Of a stretch of 64,000 nucleotides of DNA, positions 50,371 through 63,824 are shown in pieces. Made by a program: the position numbers and the translations under genes. The stretch comes from Zonotrichia leucophrys gambelii (taxonomy: Eukaryota; Chordata; Aves; Passeriformes; Passerellidae), in NCBI RefSeq assembly GCF_028769735.1, contig NC_088200.1, positions 67,090,061 through 67,154,060 of the forward strand. The letters run 5' to 3'. The stretch's first letter is position 1. Each line of letters starts with the position of its first letter. The notes beneath the pieces are model-generated. The model was not told the origin of the DNA, made no database searches, and worked only from the letters and a program-made list of their open reading frames with translations.

Positions 50371-53300
50371 ATATTTGTCTGCCTCTTTTCTTAACCTTTG
50401 TGAGTTTTTGTTTATTCAATGAGATGTTAATTTTCATGCCCAAATTACACAAAAGTGACATGACCCAGCAGCAATAGCATTGCAGAAGTTTTACCTCATT
50501 GTTTAAACTGATTTTGTTTTTACTTTTGAAAGGCTAATTTGTGTGCAATTTTATAGTTTGCTGCCAAGCCAAACCAGATGGTGTCTCATTCATAGATATG
50601 GTAACTGCCATTTTGGATCACTTTGAAGGCTTTGGTGAAGTCTTACTCTCCTTAATCCTTTATTCTTGATTTATATTTCTTCCAAATTATTACTTATCTC
50701 TTCTGAAATCTCACAGGTCCACATATTATACTTTACACTAGTCATTTACGTCCTGTGGCCTGCATGTTGTAGTGGCTGTATTTGTGATCAGAAGTAGTTA
50801 GCAATGCCTCTCGGGATGCTGTCAGTCACAATTGGGAATAACAAGGAGTGCCACTGAAGAAGTTTGGCACAGGGCCTCCTGCCCCCTCTGAAGGTGAGCA
50901 GAGCACTGCTCCTGTCTCGTGCCCAGCCACTGGTTGGTAAGCTGGTCAGGAGAAATGCTCCTCCCTCGGCCATGCTTGGCTTTCATTCATCTGTTTAAGG
51001 GATGAAAGAATCAAGAACTTAACACTGCTGCTGTATCTGCAGAGAAAACAGCTGGCTGCAGTGATAGTTAAGGCAAGGTTATTCACTGTCTTGGCAATTA
51101 TGATTATAGACAACTCAGTGTCTATATGGACCACCACTGTGTGTGTGTTTAACTAATTTTTAACTTTTCTTACTTTTGTTTTTTATTATTTTTTAATTTC
51201 AGTTTAAAACTTTAAATTAAATTCCTATTTATTTTATTATTTGCTTCTGTAAAAATCTGACACGAAAATTATTCTTGTGATTTTTGTGCAAAAGAATATG
51301 CTTTTATTTTAGGACTTCCTACAAAGGGAACAAACATTTTGGCATTTCCTTCTGTCGTGATGGTGATTTGATTTATTTGAAGAATTAACTGTAAGTTTGA
51401 TGTTGAGAGTGTCCATTCTAGCTGCCATCTGGCATTAAATGTGGAACAAAGATTTCTCTTTAAAAAGCAAAGTTGGTCTGGATGCACATTAATATTTCTA
51501 CATTAATATTTTCTTTCCATTGCTTTATTAAAATAATGCTACAGCCATCCATTGCAACTTGATACAAACTTTCAGGTAAATATCTAACAGAATCAATGTT
51601 GAGAAATTTTGTACAAGAGAGCCTGTGTAGTTCAGCATCCAAGGATCAGATTGCCATAGACTGAAAGGCTGACTGAATTTCTCCCTCCTTCACACCCTTT
51701 AAAAGTCTCAATGTGAAAATCAGAGAGCTAGATATCTTTTTTTCAGCAAATTCAAGTATCTATATAGGCTGAAAAAGCAGGCCTTTAGATCACAGGAAAA
51801 ATTGGTACAACAGAAAGATGCAGGCTCCTAAAAAGAAGTGTTTGAAGAAGATGAAGAATAAGACAGCAAGGCAGCGTAATGCCAATGACTTTGGAGAAAG
51901 AGACAGGGCTTTCTCTGACTATGAGTGTTGTAGAAGATTACTGCTGTTCTTTCTCTTTGTTCTCAAAGATTACAGGAAATTTTAGCACTCTCACAAACCA
52001 AGCTAGACTTGTCTCATGAGCATTGCACTGCTGATCTATTACTCAGTTTTTGTGCTGGTGCAGTCTGATGATAAGTCATGGATATCCCCCAGAAAGACGT
52101 GGGTGAAACATTAAAAAATGATAACATCCAGAATTATTAATTTTCATGCTCATGTTCTCCTCTGGACTTTCCCCATTCTCTTGCTGATGAATTGAAACAT
52201 TTCATCTAGGTCAAGGTTTCAAAACCCTAAAGAATAGCTTCATTAATATATTTGCTCATGCAAGGTTTTCTTAAAAATCTTAGTGTCCTCAGCACTGTAC
52301 TGGGAAAGGTGGTATCACACCAAGGGTGGGCCATGGGCAGGAGCACCTGGGCACCAGCTTGCTGTGTCTCTGGTCCAAGCTGACCAGGCAGAAGCTTGCT
52401 GTGGACTGTAAGCCATGTGGGTGTATGTCTGCTAGCACAGTGCCATGCCCAAGGGTGCAAATCCTGGCAAGTGTAATTGTTTTATGGGCTGACACCCCAT
52501 TGTGCCCAGACCGTGTTGGTTGTGATCAGAGGGAGCCGGATCTCCATGCCTTCTGGCATGACTCTGCTCTGTTCCCTGTTGGGAAAAAAAATTGTAACTA
52601 TTTGACCAGCACCTCGCTGGGATTTCTGAAAACTGAGAGATAATTTGAATCTTCCACTTATAGCTGCAGGTGATTTGTCCCACAGGAAACTCTGACTGCG
52701 CTACTCACTGGGATTCAGTTAATCAAGAGCAAAGGACACAACTGCAAATGCCAGAAGAGGTCTTATATTGTATGCTTTATATTTGGGCAGTTTTGCATAT
52801 ATACACAAGCTGAATCAGTTCTAACATTTGCTCAAAACGCTCACGAATCTTATGGGTGAAAGTAGAATATGGTAGAAATATTAAGGTTATGAAATATTAA
52901 GAAATATTAAGGTTATTAAGAATATGGTTTCATATTAAGTCTTGAGAGTTCCAAATAAACTTCAATATTTAAACCAAACTGAAAATTAGTTGCTGTGCCT
53001 AACTACAACCAGTTGGGTTAGAAGACTGTTCTCTTGAGTGTGTGACAACTGCAAATACTATGAATGGAGGCCTGGGTGTTTAAGCTCATATCAGAACATG
53101 GCTGCAAATCTCTGAGATTTCATTTATTTGATGGAAGCTTTGATGGAAAAGATTTCAACTTTGATGGAAGCTGGTGGTGTTGAGGGGCTTACAGAAAGTA
53201 TGAAGTGGCTTCCAGAATCAGGACTTCCGAGCTTTACCCTGCTCTCAGACTGTAGGAGTTCTTTTTAGGCATTTTCATTCTGTTTCTCATGGTTGTTTGT

Positions 53301-56300
53301 ACTTTGTAGTTAGTAAAAAAGACTTCAGTGTTATTTTCCATTCAAGCAAAACCAAAAATGCTAGGAGTTTCAAAGAGAGACAAATATTTAAAATTCATAC
53401 ATCAGTCTCTTAAACTTCTCATTCTGGAGGGAGTCTGTTGGAAAGGCACCAAGGGCCAAGGAGAGGGAAGCTGGCTTTGTGCATGAGCATAGGCATTTAT
53501 GTTCGAGTTGCCCATGAGCATTACGGCATTTAACTCTCCAGCAGAGGGTCATGGTAGCTATAAATTGTGTAATATGACTAGTATCATATGAATGAAATGT
53601 CTTTGAAATGTTACCTTGTGTCTAGAGACCACAACCAGAGTACTGTGGTAAAAGAGTACAAGGTGGTTGTGGAGGTGATCAACTTCTGGAAAAAAAAGGC
53701 CTTTGAATATAGGTCTTAATGGAGTGTGATGTATTGCCTTCATTATGGAAGAGCTTAGAGTTGGTTTGACTTCTTGGTTTAGACTCTTACATATGTAAAA
53801 GAAAATCCAGCCTGGCAGAAGGGATTTTCTATTTAATGGATGAGATGTGATAAACAAAATACCATGGCTAGAACCTGAAGCTAGATGAAATGCATCTCAA
53901 AAGAGGAAGGTAAATATGTTTAGCAGTAAAATATAAGAATATCTTGCTAAAAGAGTCTGGCACCTTTGACTTTTAAAAGGTCATTAGATGTGTCAAGCTG
54001 CACATCTTTGTATTCAATGATCTCAGCCTTTGCCTTCTTGGCCTGTGAAACTCCAAAACCTTTACTTTACCTCCCGGGACCTACATGAGGAGAGCAGGAC
54101 TGTCTGCATCTTCCTTGTAGTACTTTACATATGAATCTCATCTTTACTGGAGTGTTCTCTGAGAGTTTCTTCCCTCAGCTGCCCAGACAGATTCTGCCTT
54201 CTCTGTGTTTTTTTGGGAGCCAGAGAATTGCGGCAGGACCTTGAGTCAGGGGCAGTGGTGTTAGCCTTCCATTTCACAGGCAGCTTGTTTCTCCCCTAGG
54301 CTGACTGCCACTGTCCTTGCATGCATGTCACAATCTCTGCAGCTTCAGGGATGGCTGTCCTGGCTTTCTCAAGGACTCCCTTAACAATTCCCTGGCATTA
54401 TAGGGGCACCAGGTACTCATGTCACTCAGTCCTCAAGCCTATACTGGTCCTCTCCCTTTTTTCTGTGTCTTTTCCTGTATAGAAGTTAATGGCCCATGAA
54501 GTATAGTCTGGAGCAAATGATCTAACAGTCCCTGCTAGCTTTGAAATTCATAAAGCTACAAAGCCAACCAAGAAAAGTTACTGTGTCTGTGTAAACCTTA
54601 TCAAAAATGAGTTCTGTTCTTTCTCCAAAGTAAGAGTTTCTGTGCTTATAAATTCCTCTCAGCCTCCTTTTATGACAGAGTGCAGCACATCAGAGGAACT
54701 GTCTGATAAAGATGGGGGGAGAGGAGAGGGATTATTATAAAAGCTGTCCCCCCGGTTCTGCCCGGAAGTCTGCATATTTCTCTTATACATGAAGTGGAAT
54801 ATACAGACAGCAGCTTAACCCAGATTTCCAGAGAAATAATAATGTGGAAGAAATAGCAACAGTAGCTCTGAGTTTTCTTGCAATGATCCCATTGCAAGAA
54901 CGCTGAATGGACATGCAACCACGTACTGCAACCCCCACAGCTGTCACTTTGGCCAACCTTTTGATGAATTGGATCTTGATATTTACAGAATCTATTAAAA
55001 TACAGCCCATCATGTGTTTGTTTATATGTTGACAAGATGATGTACACCCTGCAGGTCAAGGGTGATGTGAACTGTTTTGGTGTTCTTGTCAAGGCAGCTA
55101 AAAAAAGAGCATTTAAATAATTTTTGTGGAATAATTGTCTAAGAATGTAAAAGCAACATACGAAATTCTTACTTTGAAAAAAAAAAATCTCTACTGATCT
55201 GACACAAAAATCTGAACTTGTTATCAATCAAAAAGACTTTCCTACTTCTACCCTAATATGTTAGAAAATTGGCAGCTCAGATAGAAAAACAAATAGCAAA
55301 ATTAAACAGAAAGGAATTGATTTAACTACTTGGGTGGGTATCCAGTACTACATAAAAATTTTCATTTGGCCTTGTCACTTAGTTTTTTAAACTAATAAGT
55401 TTATGCAGCACATACAAAACCTTGCACTCTTTTGTTATAAATATTTTAAGTCAGAATTAGCTTCATAAATTTAACTTTATTTCTTTGAACATCATTCATT
55501 TATGTTTGATTTTTCCTTGCAGTTAAGAAGAAAAAATACTGTCTGAAATTCAATCATTTCAGGCTAGTAGTTCTCACAGATATGCCTTGCAACTCCAAAT
55601 GTGGCTGTATTGATGGTGTTACTTGTGTGAAATTAGAACCCCAAACTCATATGCTGAAGGATTTCAGAGCAGTCTTTCAACTTCACTGCGTTGTTATTAG
55701 ATTTTATTCTCATATAGCAGGCTAAGAACTAAGAACTAAGCCAAGTTACTACAGAAGAATCTCTTTCCATCTCATTTTCTTAATGCTTGCTTTTTTCAGC
55801 ACCTTGGAGTCGCCTGCCTGATAAATATATAAATCATGTCCCAACAAAAGTCTAGCTTATCTTCATTTTGATGCCATAAAGGAAATAATGGAAGAGGGCA
55901 GATGAAGAGGATGAGTTTCAAGGCAACAAAAATACCCTGTTTTCTTGGGTTTGTTAGGTGCAAATTGATAGATTGTTGAGGTATTCAAATGCGCCACTGT
56001 TTTGGAAAGGAATATTGAAATCTATATATCTATATCTATCTACATTGGGAATGCAGAGTGGAGCTGGGATGAAAAGCCTGAGAAAGAAGATGGTGTGAAG
56101 GTGAAAAAGGTAGAATAGGTGGATAAAGGGAGCAGGTGGGCAAGGAATGAAGAAATGGATCTGGGTAGTGTGAGAAAGCAGGGATCAGCAGTATTGCCGA
56201 TGAGAAACACGAGGTGACAGTGGGACATGAGCTGTCCTGAGATATTGTGCTGAAGGAGTGGTGGTGCTGGCCCTACTGCTCCCCTTGAGAAGAGGGATCT

Positions 56301-57981
56301 GAGAACAGCTTTTGATATCTTGGGATTTCCTCTGCCTAAAGGCAACAGGCTGTGCTGCTTCAGCTTTGGTTACAGATTATTCCTGGGCCCTGGGGTCCCT
56401 CACTAAGTTGCTTCTTGGATCATGTCTGGGAAAGGATGCAGAGCAGTCTCTCCTTTTATCCATAGTACAGAAAGGAGGTTCAGGATTTTTCTTTTCTTTC
56501 TTTTTAAGACTGTTCTGGCAAAGCAAAGTGCTTATAACTTTGTTTCGAAATGAAAGCCAAGGGACTCCTTCACATGTCTGGAACCTTCTTTCTTCCTCTT
56601 TATTCTTTCAACTTAACCTTGTACTAAAAGCATTACTGTAAACGTTTTCCTCTCTCTTTCCCTCCTCTCATGTTTTGGTTTTAAATTTATTTCCTGTTGT
56701 GTTGCCAACAATGAACCACTTAGAACCAGTTGTGGGATTGCTGTGTACAGACACACGCCTTGAGAGAGCTGAGCTGATAGCACCAAGCCAGAGGGCTGGT
56801 GCTCTTCACATGTTACTGCCCCTTGGCCATCAGGGGTATTTGTACCCTCTACAGTGAGGTGCTGAGCTGACTTATTTCTGAAGGAGCCATTGCACCTGCA
56901 TAGCACAGAATATCTGAATTTTCTGTATTGCTAGCCTGGATGAATCCTTTTGGGGCGCCTGGGGGTGATGCACTAAACTACATTCACAGGTTAGCAGGGC
57001 TTGAGATTCTGGAAGCACCCAAATTAGTGATCAGGGCTCCGAGCAGAGCTGGGCAATTAAACTGAATACAAAATTTAAGTGCCCTAGGAAGACAAAAGGT
57101 GTTCTAATTTGCCTTCTGTTCTGAGCTATTATTATGATGCCAACTGGATTCCAAAGATGTTTCAGCCGCACGGTAAGTACAAATCTCAAGTAAGAAAATC
57201 TGAACAGGGATGACAATCCTTATAAAATTTTCTTGTGTGTGTGTGCATGTGTGTTAAACTCAATCTCAAGTATCAAGCTTACAGCGGAATCAGAAAAATT
57301 AACTATCAAACCAATGACAAAACTTTTTCTTAAATTTCTGGAATGTTACATTAGGTTTTGATGTATATCATTTAAAGCACTAGGCAGTACAGTGTAAAGC
57401 AAAAGAAGGAAGTGAATATGATTTGAAAATTAAAGTCTCTGCAAAAAAATCCAATCCACTTAAACTGCATTTATTATATTTTATTTTTATTTACAAAGGG
57501 GTAATAAAGATTGCAGTGCAGTTAATACCCCTGTAAACTGCAGCATGAATTATAGACAAACGTCACACTTGAATTACATTTTCCAGATTTTCCAAGTTTG
57601 TCAAAGTGAATGCTCTTTGGACAATGTTTCTGACAGTTTAATTAATTATAATGGAAATATAACAAAATGCTCATGCCTTTAACTGTATTCTTTGGCAAGC
57701 ATTGCACTTTATGAAGAACTTCATAACTCTAAAAAGGAAGGAATCCAGTATATTTGTTAAGCTTTTTCATTTTTATTAATGGCCTTTGTTATGTGGTTGC
57801 TTGTGTGGGAAGCTGACTTTTAGGCAAGAAGAATGAAAAAAATGGAAAGCCAAAGAAACCACTCTCTAGTGTCATGCTAAAGGGCTCTCATGAGCCTTTT
57901 GGGCAGATTAGTTTGCATTCAGTGAATGTGCTTAGAAATAAGGATGTATGATAAGGGATTTAGTCACTGGTTGCTGATACA

Positions 57982-58122
57982 TAATCATAGGATGGTCTGC
58001 TTTTGGAGGGACCTTAAAGAGCCTCTGGTTCCCACCCCTCTGCCATGGACAGGGACACCTCCCGGGTGACCAGATTCCTCAAAATCCCCATCCATCCCGG
58101 CCTTGAACACCCACAGGGTAAA
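57982..58122 (-). mobile_element. CR1 LINE fragment (reverse orientation, low divergence)
   Basis: It begins ATAATCATAGGATGGTCTGC and contains GAGGGACCTTAAAGAGCCTC, CCATGGACAGGGACACCTCC and ATCCCGGCCTTGAACAC. It is well preserved, so relatively recent, and truncated at its 5' end near 58122. Read on the - strand, its sequence extends an open frame that starts in the neighbouring unidentified segment. Confidence 0.9.
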
Positions 58123-58129
58123 CCTTGGT

Positions 58130-58456
58130 GTTAGGGTCAGATAGTAGAAAGGAAAAAGAAGACAACCACGTTGCTTGCTTGTAGCACTGGCTGCTTTCAC
58201 CACAGGCTGCTGAACTGCTGTCCACAGCTCCCTGGTGGTCTGCAGGACCTTGGGAAGTGTCCTGCAGATTACATGCAGGACTGAGTTCAAAGGAGTCTCA
58301 CTAGGTGGTGTAATCACGGGCTGTATTTCAGCAGCACCATGACAGATGCTCTCCATGACACAAGACAGGACCTGTACCATGCCTAGCATTGGCATTCCAC
58401 TCAGATTTCTACACATGGAATTAAGGATACCTGCACACTCACCAGACAGCTGTTTG
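58130..58456 (-). pseudogene. Unidentified coding-like segment next to CR1
   Basis: On the - strand, an open frame runs from about 58456 (ICKQLSGECAGILNSM) through GMVQVLSCVMESICHGAAEI and HVICRTLPKVLQTTRELWTA, then continues into the CR1 element. It has a varied, helix-like, protein-looking composition, unlike the poly-Phe/Leu-rich chance frames elsewhere. A stop codon lies immediately upstream. I do not recognise the family. It could be a fragment of a processed pseudogene, part of an unrecognised transposon, or chance. The CR1 at its 3' side shows that any original frame is disrupted. Confidence 0.2.
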
Positions 58457-61400
58457 CAAATGTCCTATTTGTGTGTGCATGCTCTCAGTTTGCTTGTGAA
58501 GCCTTGCCACAGCTGAATGCCAAGTGTCAGTAGAGGGTGTGGGCACAGCTCACTTCAGCAGGGTAAAAACCAGCCTCCCCTGTAGCTGGTTGCACTGTCA
58601 GGATAATAAGATTATGGCATGAGTCACTAGATGACACTGTTACATAGTTTCACAAAATAATTTTTCTTAGTGCCTGTGCTGATACACTGTACTCTCTCTT
58701 GTGTTTCAGCTCCTGTCAGCTTATACTAGTGTAAGCATGATGCCCATTTTCTCTCTAATTAACACTTTCCAATAAGACCTTGCTGGAAGACAGAGCTGGC
58801 ATTTTATTTTGTACAAGGATGAGTATGTTTTGTGTCCCCAAGACCCAAATTTGACAGTGGCGATTTCTCCGCTGTTAAGAAAAAGCTCTGCAGAGACCTG
58901 AGCCTTTGGAGAGCTCACAGGAACGTCACGAGCACCAGGGGACAAGGCCACGTTTCCACAGGGTGACCTGGCGTGGTGTCCATGCAGAGAAAAGGTCAGC
59001 AAGGGCAGCCACAGCTGCTTTTCCAGAGTCCCACCTGCTCTCCCAGAGCTCTGATGGAGTGATGGGTCCTTTGGAGCCACTGCAACCTCCATGTGGAAAC
59101 CATGTCTTCCCTTGGCCCTTCTCCCATTTGAGGAATTAGAGCCTCTGGTCCTCAGTAAAGGCTTTTTGCTCCTCCATTTCATAAGGATGCAATAGTTAGA
59201 CTCACCAGGCTTTATTATTTTATGCTGCCATTTGTAATGTCAAGACTTTTTTGCAGCTCAAGCAGTGATATCCCATTCTTGTCATGCTCCAGACATTCTC
59301 GTATTCTTGCCACCACATATTATCTCAAAGATTCCATAAAATGACTTGAGATGTGCCAGCTTGTCAAGACTTGAAATTGAAATTGAGTGGAAGAGGAACG
59401 CTTTTATTTATTTGTTTATTTTAAGTTTTGAGCATGCATCTGAAAAGCTTCACCAACACAGTTTTGTGAGCAATATGACCAAAACACGTGGGTTTTCCTT
59501 TTGCTTTTTTTTGCTTTTGCCATGCTGTAATCATTTACTGGGTAGGAAAGGTCATTTTAGGGAAGCAGGTTTCAGCAGCCTTAGAAATCATAGCTCTCTT
59601 AAAAAGTGCTGCTTTTAAAAAGTGTTACTGCTGTGTGTTTAATAAAAAAAATAAGGGGAAAAAAAGAAAAAAAGGGAGAAGCATATTTTGGAAAGTATGC
59701 TGAAAAAATTAGAAAACCCCAATTTCCTGACTGGCTGACAGCACGCTTTCATAATCACAATGGTGGCTAACTGCTTTAAGACTGATATGATTCCATACAT
59801 TTACTTATAAATGTATTTGTACAGAGAAGGTATTTTTGTTTTTCTAGTAAAAAGCGTACTACAAAAGCCACACTTCAATGCTGAGATGATAAAAATTGTT
59901 CACGCCCTTTCCTTCTAGAGCACGAGAAAACAACACAAAAAATGGCTGAATTCTTTGAGTAATAGTCTCAGAAGGAGACCAGGGTCCGCACCTAGGGTGT
60001 GACAATGGACAGCAGGCTGTGCTTGCAGCATCAGGCAGTAAAATTGGGTGTCAGTAAGTACCTGATGTGAGGGAGTTAACCTTGGCTACCCTGTGCTGCC
60101 CTCTGATCTCCCCTGCCTCTCTCTGCTGTCTCTACAACAATGTTGGGCAATAGAGGGATGTATTTAACCTTAGTTGTTTATGGCTGTGTGAAACCAATCC
60201 TACCCTCAAGTGAGTAAGAAGCTTCATTTTATGCTGCATTTGAACAAAAGAAATCACCAATAGTGGCCCAATATTTATTAACAGCTTTCCCCATTGGAAA
60301 TTCTCTCAGAACTTATTGCATTGCCTCCAAGGATGTTTCTGCACCTCTAGGCAGACGCAAGCAAAATAATTTTAATCAGGGTAATTATTTCAGTCTTATG
60401 AGTGATGTAATTCCAGCAAAAATTAGCTTACCACAGGATAGCAAACTCTCAGTAAGGCACAGTAAGTAGCTGTAAGCACATCCTCTGCTGTCATGACCTA
60501 GGTAACTAATTTACACCCACAAAACAGACTGGTCTGTACCAGTCCCAGTCTCTTTGATTGCAGTGCAGATATGCTCTAAATCAGTAAGCCTTTTTATCTC
60601 TGATTATGACTGATATATATGAAAGACTGGTATATTTTCCTATACAATGCATCCAACACATCTACTAAAACAAAGGCTACTTAAATTAATTGTCCTATTT
60701 TTTGCAAATAAAAGGCTGCCAATGTATTTATTGGGTAACATTTGTTCCCAATTGTAGCCATCAGAAGGTCAGAAGAAGTTCAAAATTGCATTATAGAGTT
60801 TTTTTGTTTGTTAGAGATGGGATTTTTTATATGCCATATATAAAATGTATTTATAAAACATTTGAGCTTTGACTATTTTAGTTCAAATCTGTGCAGTTTT
60901 ATAACAGAGACATTTGCAAATTTACAGTTAAAATTATTTTGTCAGGAACCAAGCAGAGATGCATTTTAAAAGGAAGACTTTGGATAATTGCATCATGATG
61001 GATCTTTTGAGTCCTGTTTATTTTTACTCTCAAGGATATTAAATCAATACAAATCTCAGAACTGACTCTATTCACTGTGTGAATGACATCTGTGATAAGG
61101 TTTGGATTTTTTTCTCATTTATGTGAACAGTATATGTAGATGTAGCATTGAAGTTGACAGACAGTTTAAGCAGAGTTGCAAAGTTAATGGTATGGTTTAC
61201 ATCTGGTGTAAAATGGGAATTGCAATACATATCTTTGTAATATTACAGGTGAAAAGTGCTGCAATCATTTGTTATAACTGTGGTAAGGTCTTCCTGCTCT
61301 TTTTCTCCCATCACCACTATAATTCGAAAATCTACTTCTGCTGGTTAATATTGTACTGAGTTTTAGAGGATTTACACTGCAATTAAAAGACTGAAATACA

Positions 61401-63797
61401 GATGCTCTGCACTGTGGAGCGTGACATCTTCTGACACTGTTTGTAGAACTTCCATGCAATTTTGTGTTAAGAGCTGCTCATAGTAGTACAATTTTGGGTC
61501 TCATTCAGAGCATACTTACAGTGTTCAAAACTCCATTAGAATCTGAGGGTTTGTTTTCGTCATTGTTGGTTTTGAACATTTTTGGACGAAATGCACTTTA
61601 GATTGAGAAAATGTCACAAAACATGACATTTAAATTTAATACTTACAGAAAGTATCTACAATTGAACTCTGTTATTGCTAATCATTTACCTGTAGAGATT
61701 GGAATGGATTTAATTAAGAGTCAGAACTATATTGGCAGGAATACAGTAATTGCTCCTGCATTTTCACTGATTCTGATATCATGAGTAAGAAGGTAAATCC
61801 CCTGAACTGTGGAAAAGCAGGGGGGAAAAAAAGAAGAAAACAGGAAATGTAGTTTTTGTCTTTTAGAAGTGCCAGACAGTGTGAATAATACAGGATATCC
61901 TGTATATATAGTGAAGTCAAATATGAAAAGTATACAGGGCACACTTTTTTGGTATTGTCATAACAACTGTACTTTTCCAAATATGCAGCAGCTTAAATTT
62001 CCAGAGACTGGGGAAAACAATACCTGCAATCTTGGTAAAACACATGAGGTTTGGTGAGCATGTGCAAACTGTACACCAGGACTTTTCTCTCCTGCAAGGT
62101 TCCAGATTTCACCTTCTTGCTACTTCACATTTCACAAAGTGACATCTAGAAGAAGTTACATGCTGTTGGGATGCTTTCAAGAAAAAAAACCCCTTTGGGG
62201 CTCAGCGAAGCTCCGTGACTCAGTCTAAATCTCACTGTTGAGCAAAAGCTACCGGGTATTTTTGGGAGCAATTTCAGTCACCACTACAGCTATCTCTACT
62301 TGCACATTGCAGAGCACAGTGCCCCAGGACACCGTTGCTCCTGCTCTCACAGGGACAGACTGCACTGAGCATTTGGATCTTCTGTGTGCTGAACCTCCAG
62401 TGATAGCAGCAGAACCAAGTGTGTAATAACTGAAAAGTATTTACATATCAGTGTATCATACACTGGAATCAGTATCAAAGCGGAGATTATTACCGCACTG
62501 AATGTTTTGGGGACAAAAGACACATCTGTGCTAAAAACAGGCCTCATTAGTCACACTCACTGCAAAACTACCCTTTAAAGTATGGAATGCTCCTGAATGT
62601 ACCTCATTATTAAGACTCTGGTAAGTGTCTTTTCCTCTCAGTCAGTTTGTTTATTCGTCCTTGATTCCAAGGATTTGCTCAATTTTCTAGTAAGTATAAT
62701 ATATTTCCTATCCAGATGCCACATGGGATTACTAGACAATTTACTTATCTGGACAAAATAAATGTCTTTCCTTTGAAGCCTGGAGTAACTCAGATCCTTC
62801 TCTGCTCTCTAAAGGAGAATGAAAAGTATTTGAAAAAAAGAAGCAAAATCTGCCACAGTGACACACTATCATATTCTGTTGGAGGAGCCTCAGTATTTCT
62901 TGACAGAATGAGTCAGCTGAGGCTAGAATCACAGTGCATTAACCTCTCCTGTTTCACTCCTCCTATACTCCCGGTTTCTTGGAGAATTTTTAGACCAATT
63001 TGAGCAGGCTAAGACAACAGTCCTGGAATTGCAGCAGCTCCTTGGGCTGTCTCCATACAGTGTCTTATCTGAAGTTGGCAGTGATTCTGTAATAGTGACT
63101 CCCTAAAAGTGAAAGCACTTTTTCAGCTTTGCCTCTCACTTTTTACTTTGATTTTCTGCAAAAAACATTGGCCTCTTTAGCTTACTGTTGTTAGGTGGAG
63201 TGAGTTGAATATACTAAGCAACCAAGTTTGGGTTTAGGAATGTTTTCAGAATAACTATAAAATATTAAATTTACGTTATCCACAATATGTTGGAGGTCAG
63301 TTTGCCCTCAAAACATAACGTCTGACAATTGTGCTTTCTTAGTGTGGGTTAGAAAAAGAATATAGTAGACTTAGGAAAATATCATAATTTAAGAAGTGAC
63401 ACATTTCAACAAAGACATAAAACTGTAGGCAGTACAGAAAAGAAGCAAAACCTTAGGAAACCATTACTTCATTAGGACAAATATTTTATGTTTTTTAAAA
63501 GACTCCTTATTAAAAAGGGTGAGCTCTAGGATATTCATGCTTGCGTGAAATCGTAAATCTGTCATTCGAGAACAAGAAGTGCTTCTTTCTGTGGATAAAT
63601 TGATTTTTATTACAGCTTCATCAAATTCTTTGAAAACAGTTAGTCTGAGGGTATTGCGAAGAATTGGCTCACAGTTATTTTTAATACACTCTCATCTTCC
63701 AAATATAATGGTCAGGCCAGCCTGGAAAGTCAACCACATACAGTAAGTACACGGTCTGTGAGGCATTAAAAAGAACTGACTCATTTGTTTACTATCA

Positions 63798-63824
63798 GCA
63801 AGGGGTTCTTTAGGAACCCCTTGC
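63798..63824. repeat. Perfect 11-bp inverted repeat, 5-nt loop
   Basis: GCAAGGGGTTC and GAACCCCTTGC flank a TTTAG loop, forming a stable GC-containing hairpin in otherwise AT-rich intron sequence. AAAAAT follows it. It looks like a bacterial terminator but has no such meaning here. Confidence 0.9.

Noticed and set aside
54670..55227. 185-codon - strand frame
   Set aside because: Cys/Phe/Leu-rich with no recognisable domain or splice context; consistent with chance in AT-rich intron.
58721..59182. 153-codon - strand frame
   Set aside because: No family recognised, both strands are open, and the sequence is a GC-richer patch in intron 3.
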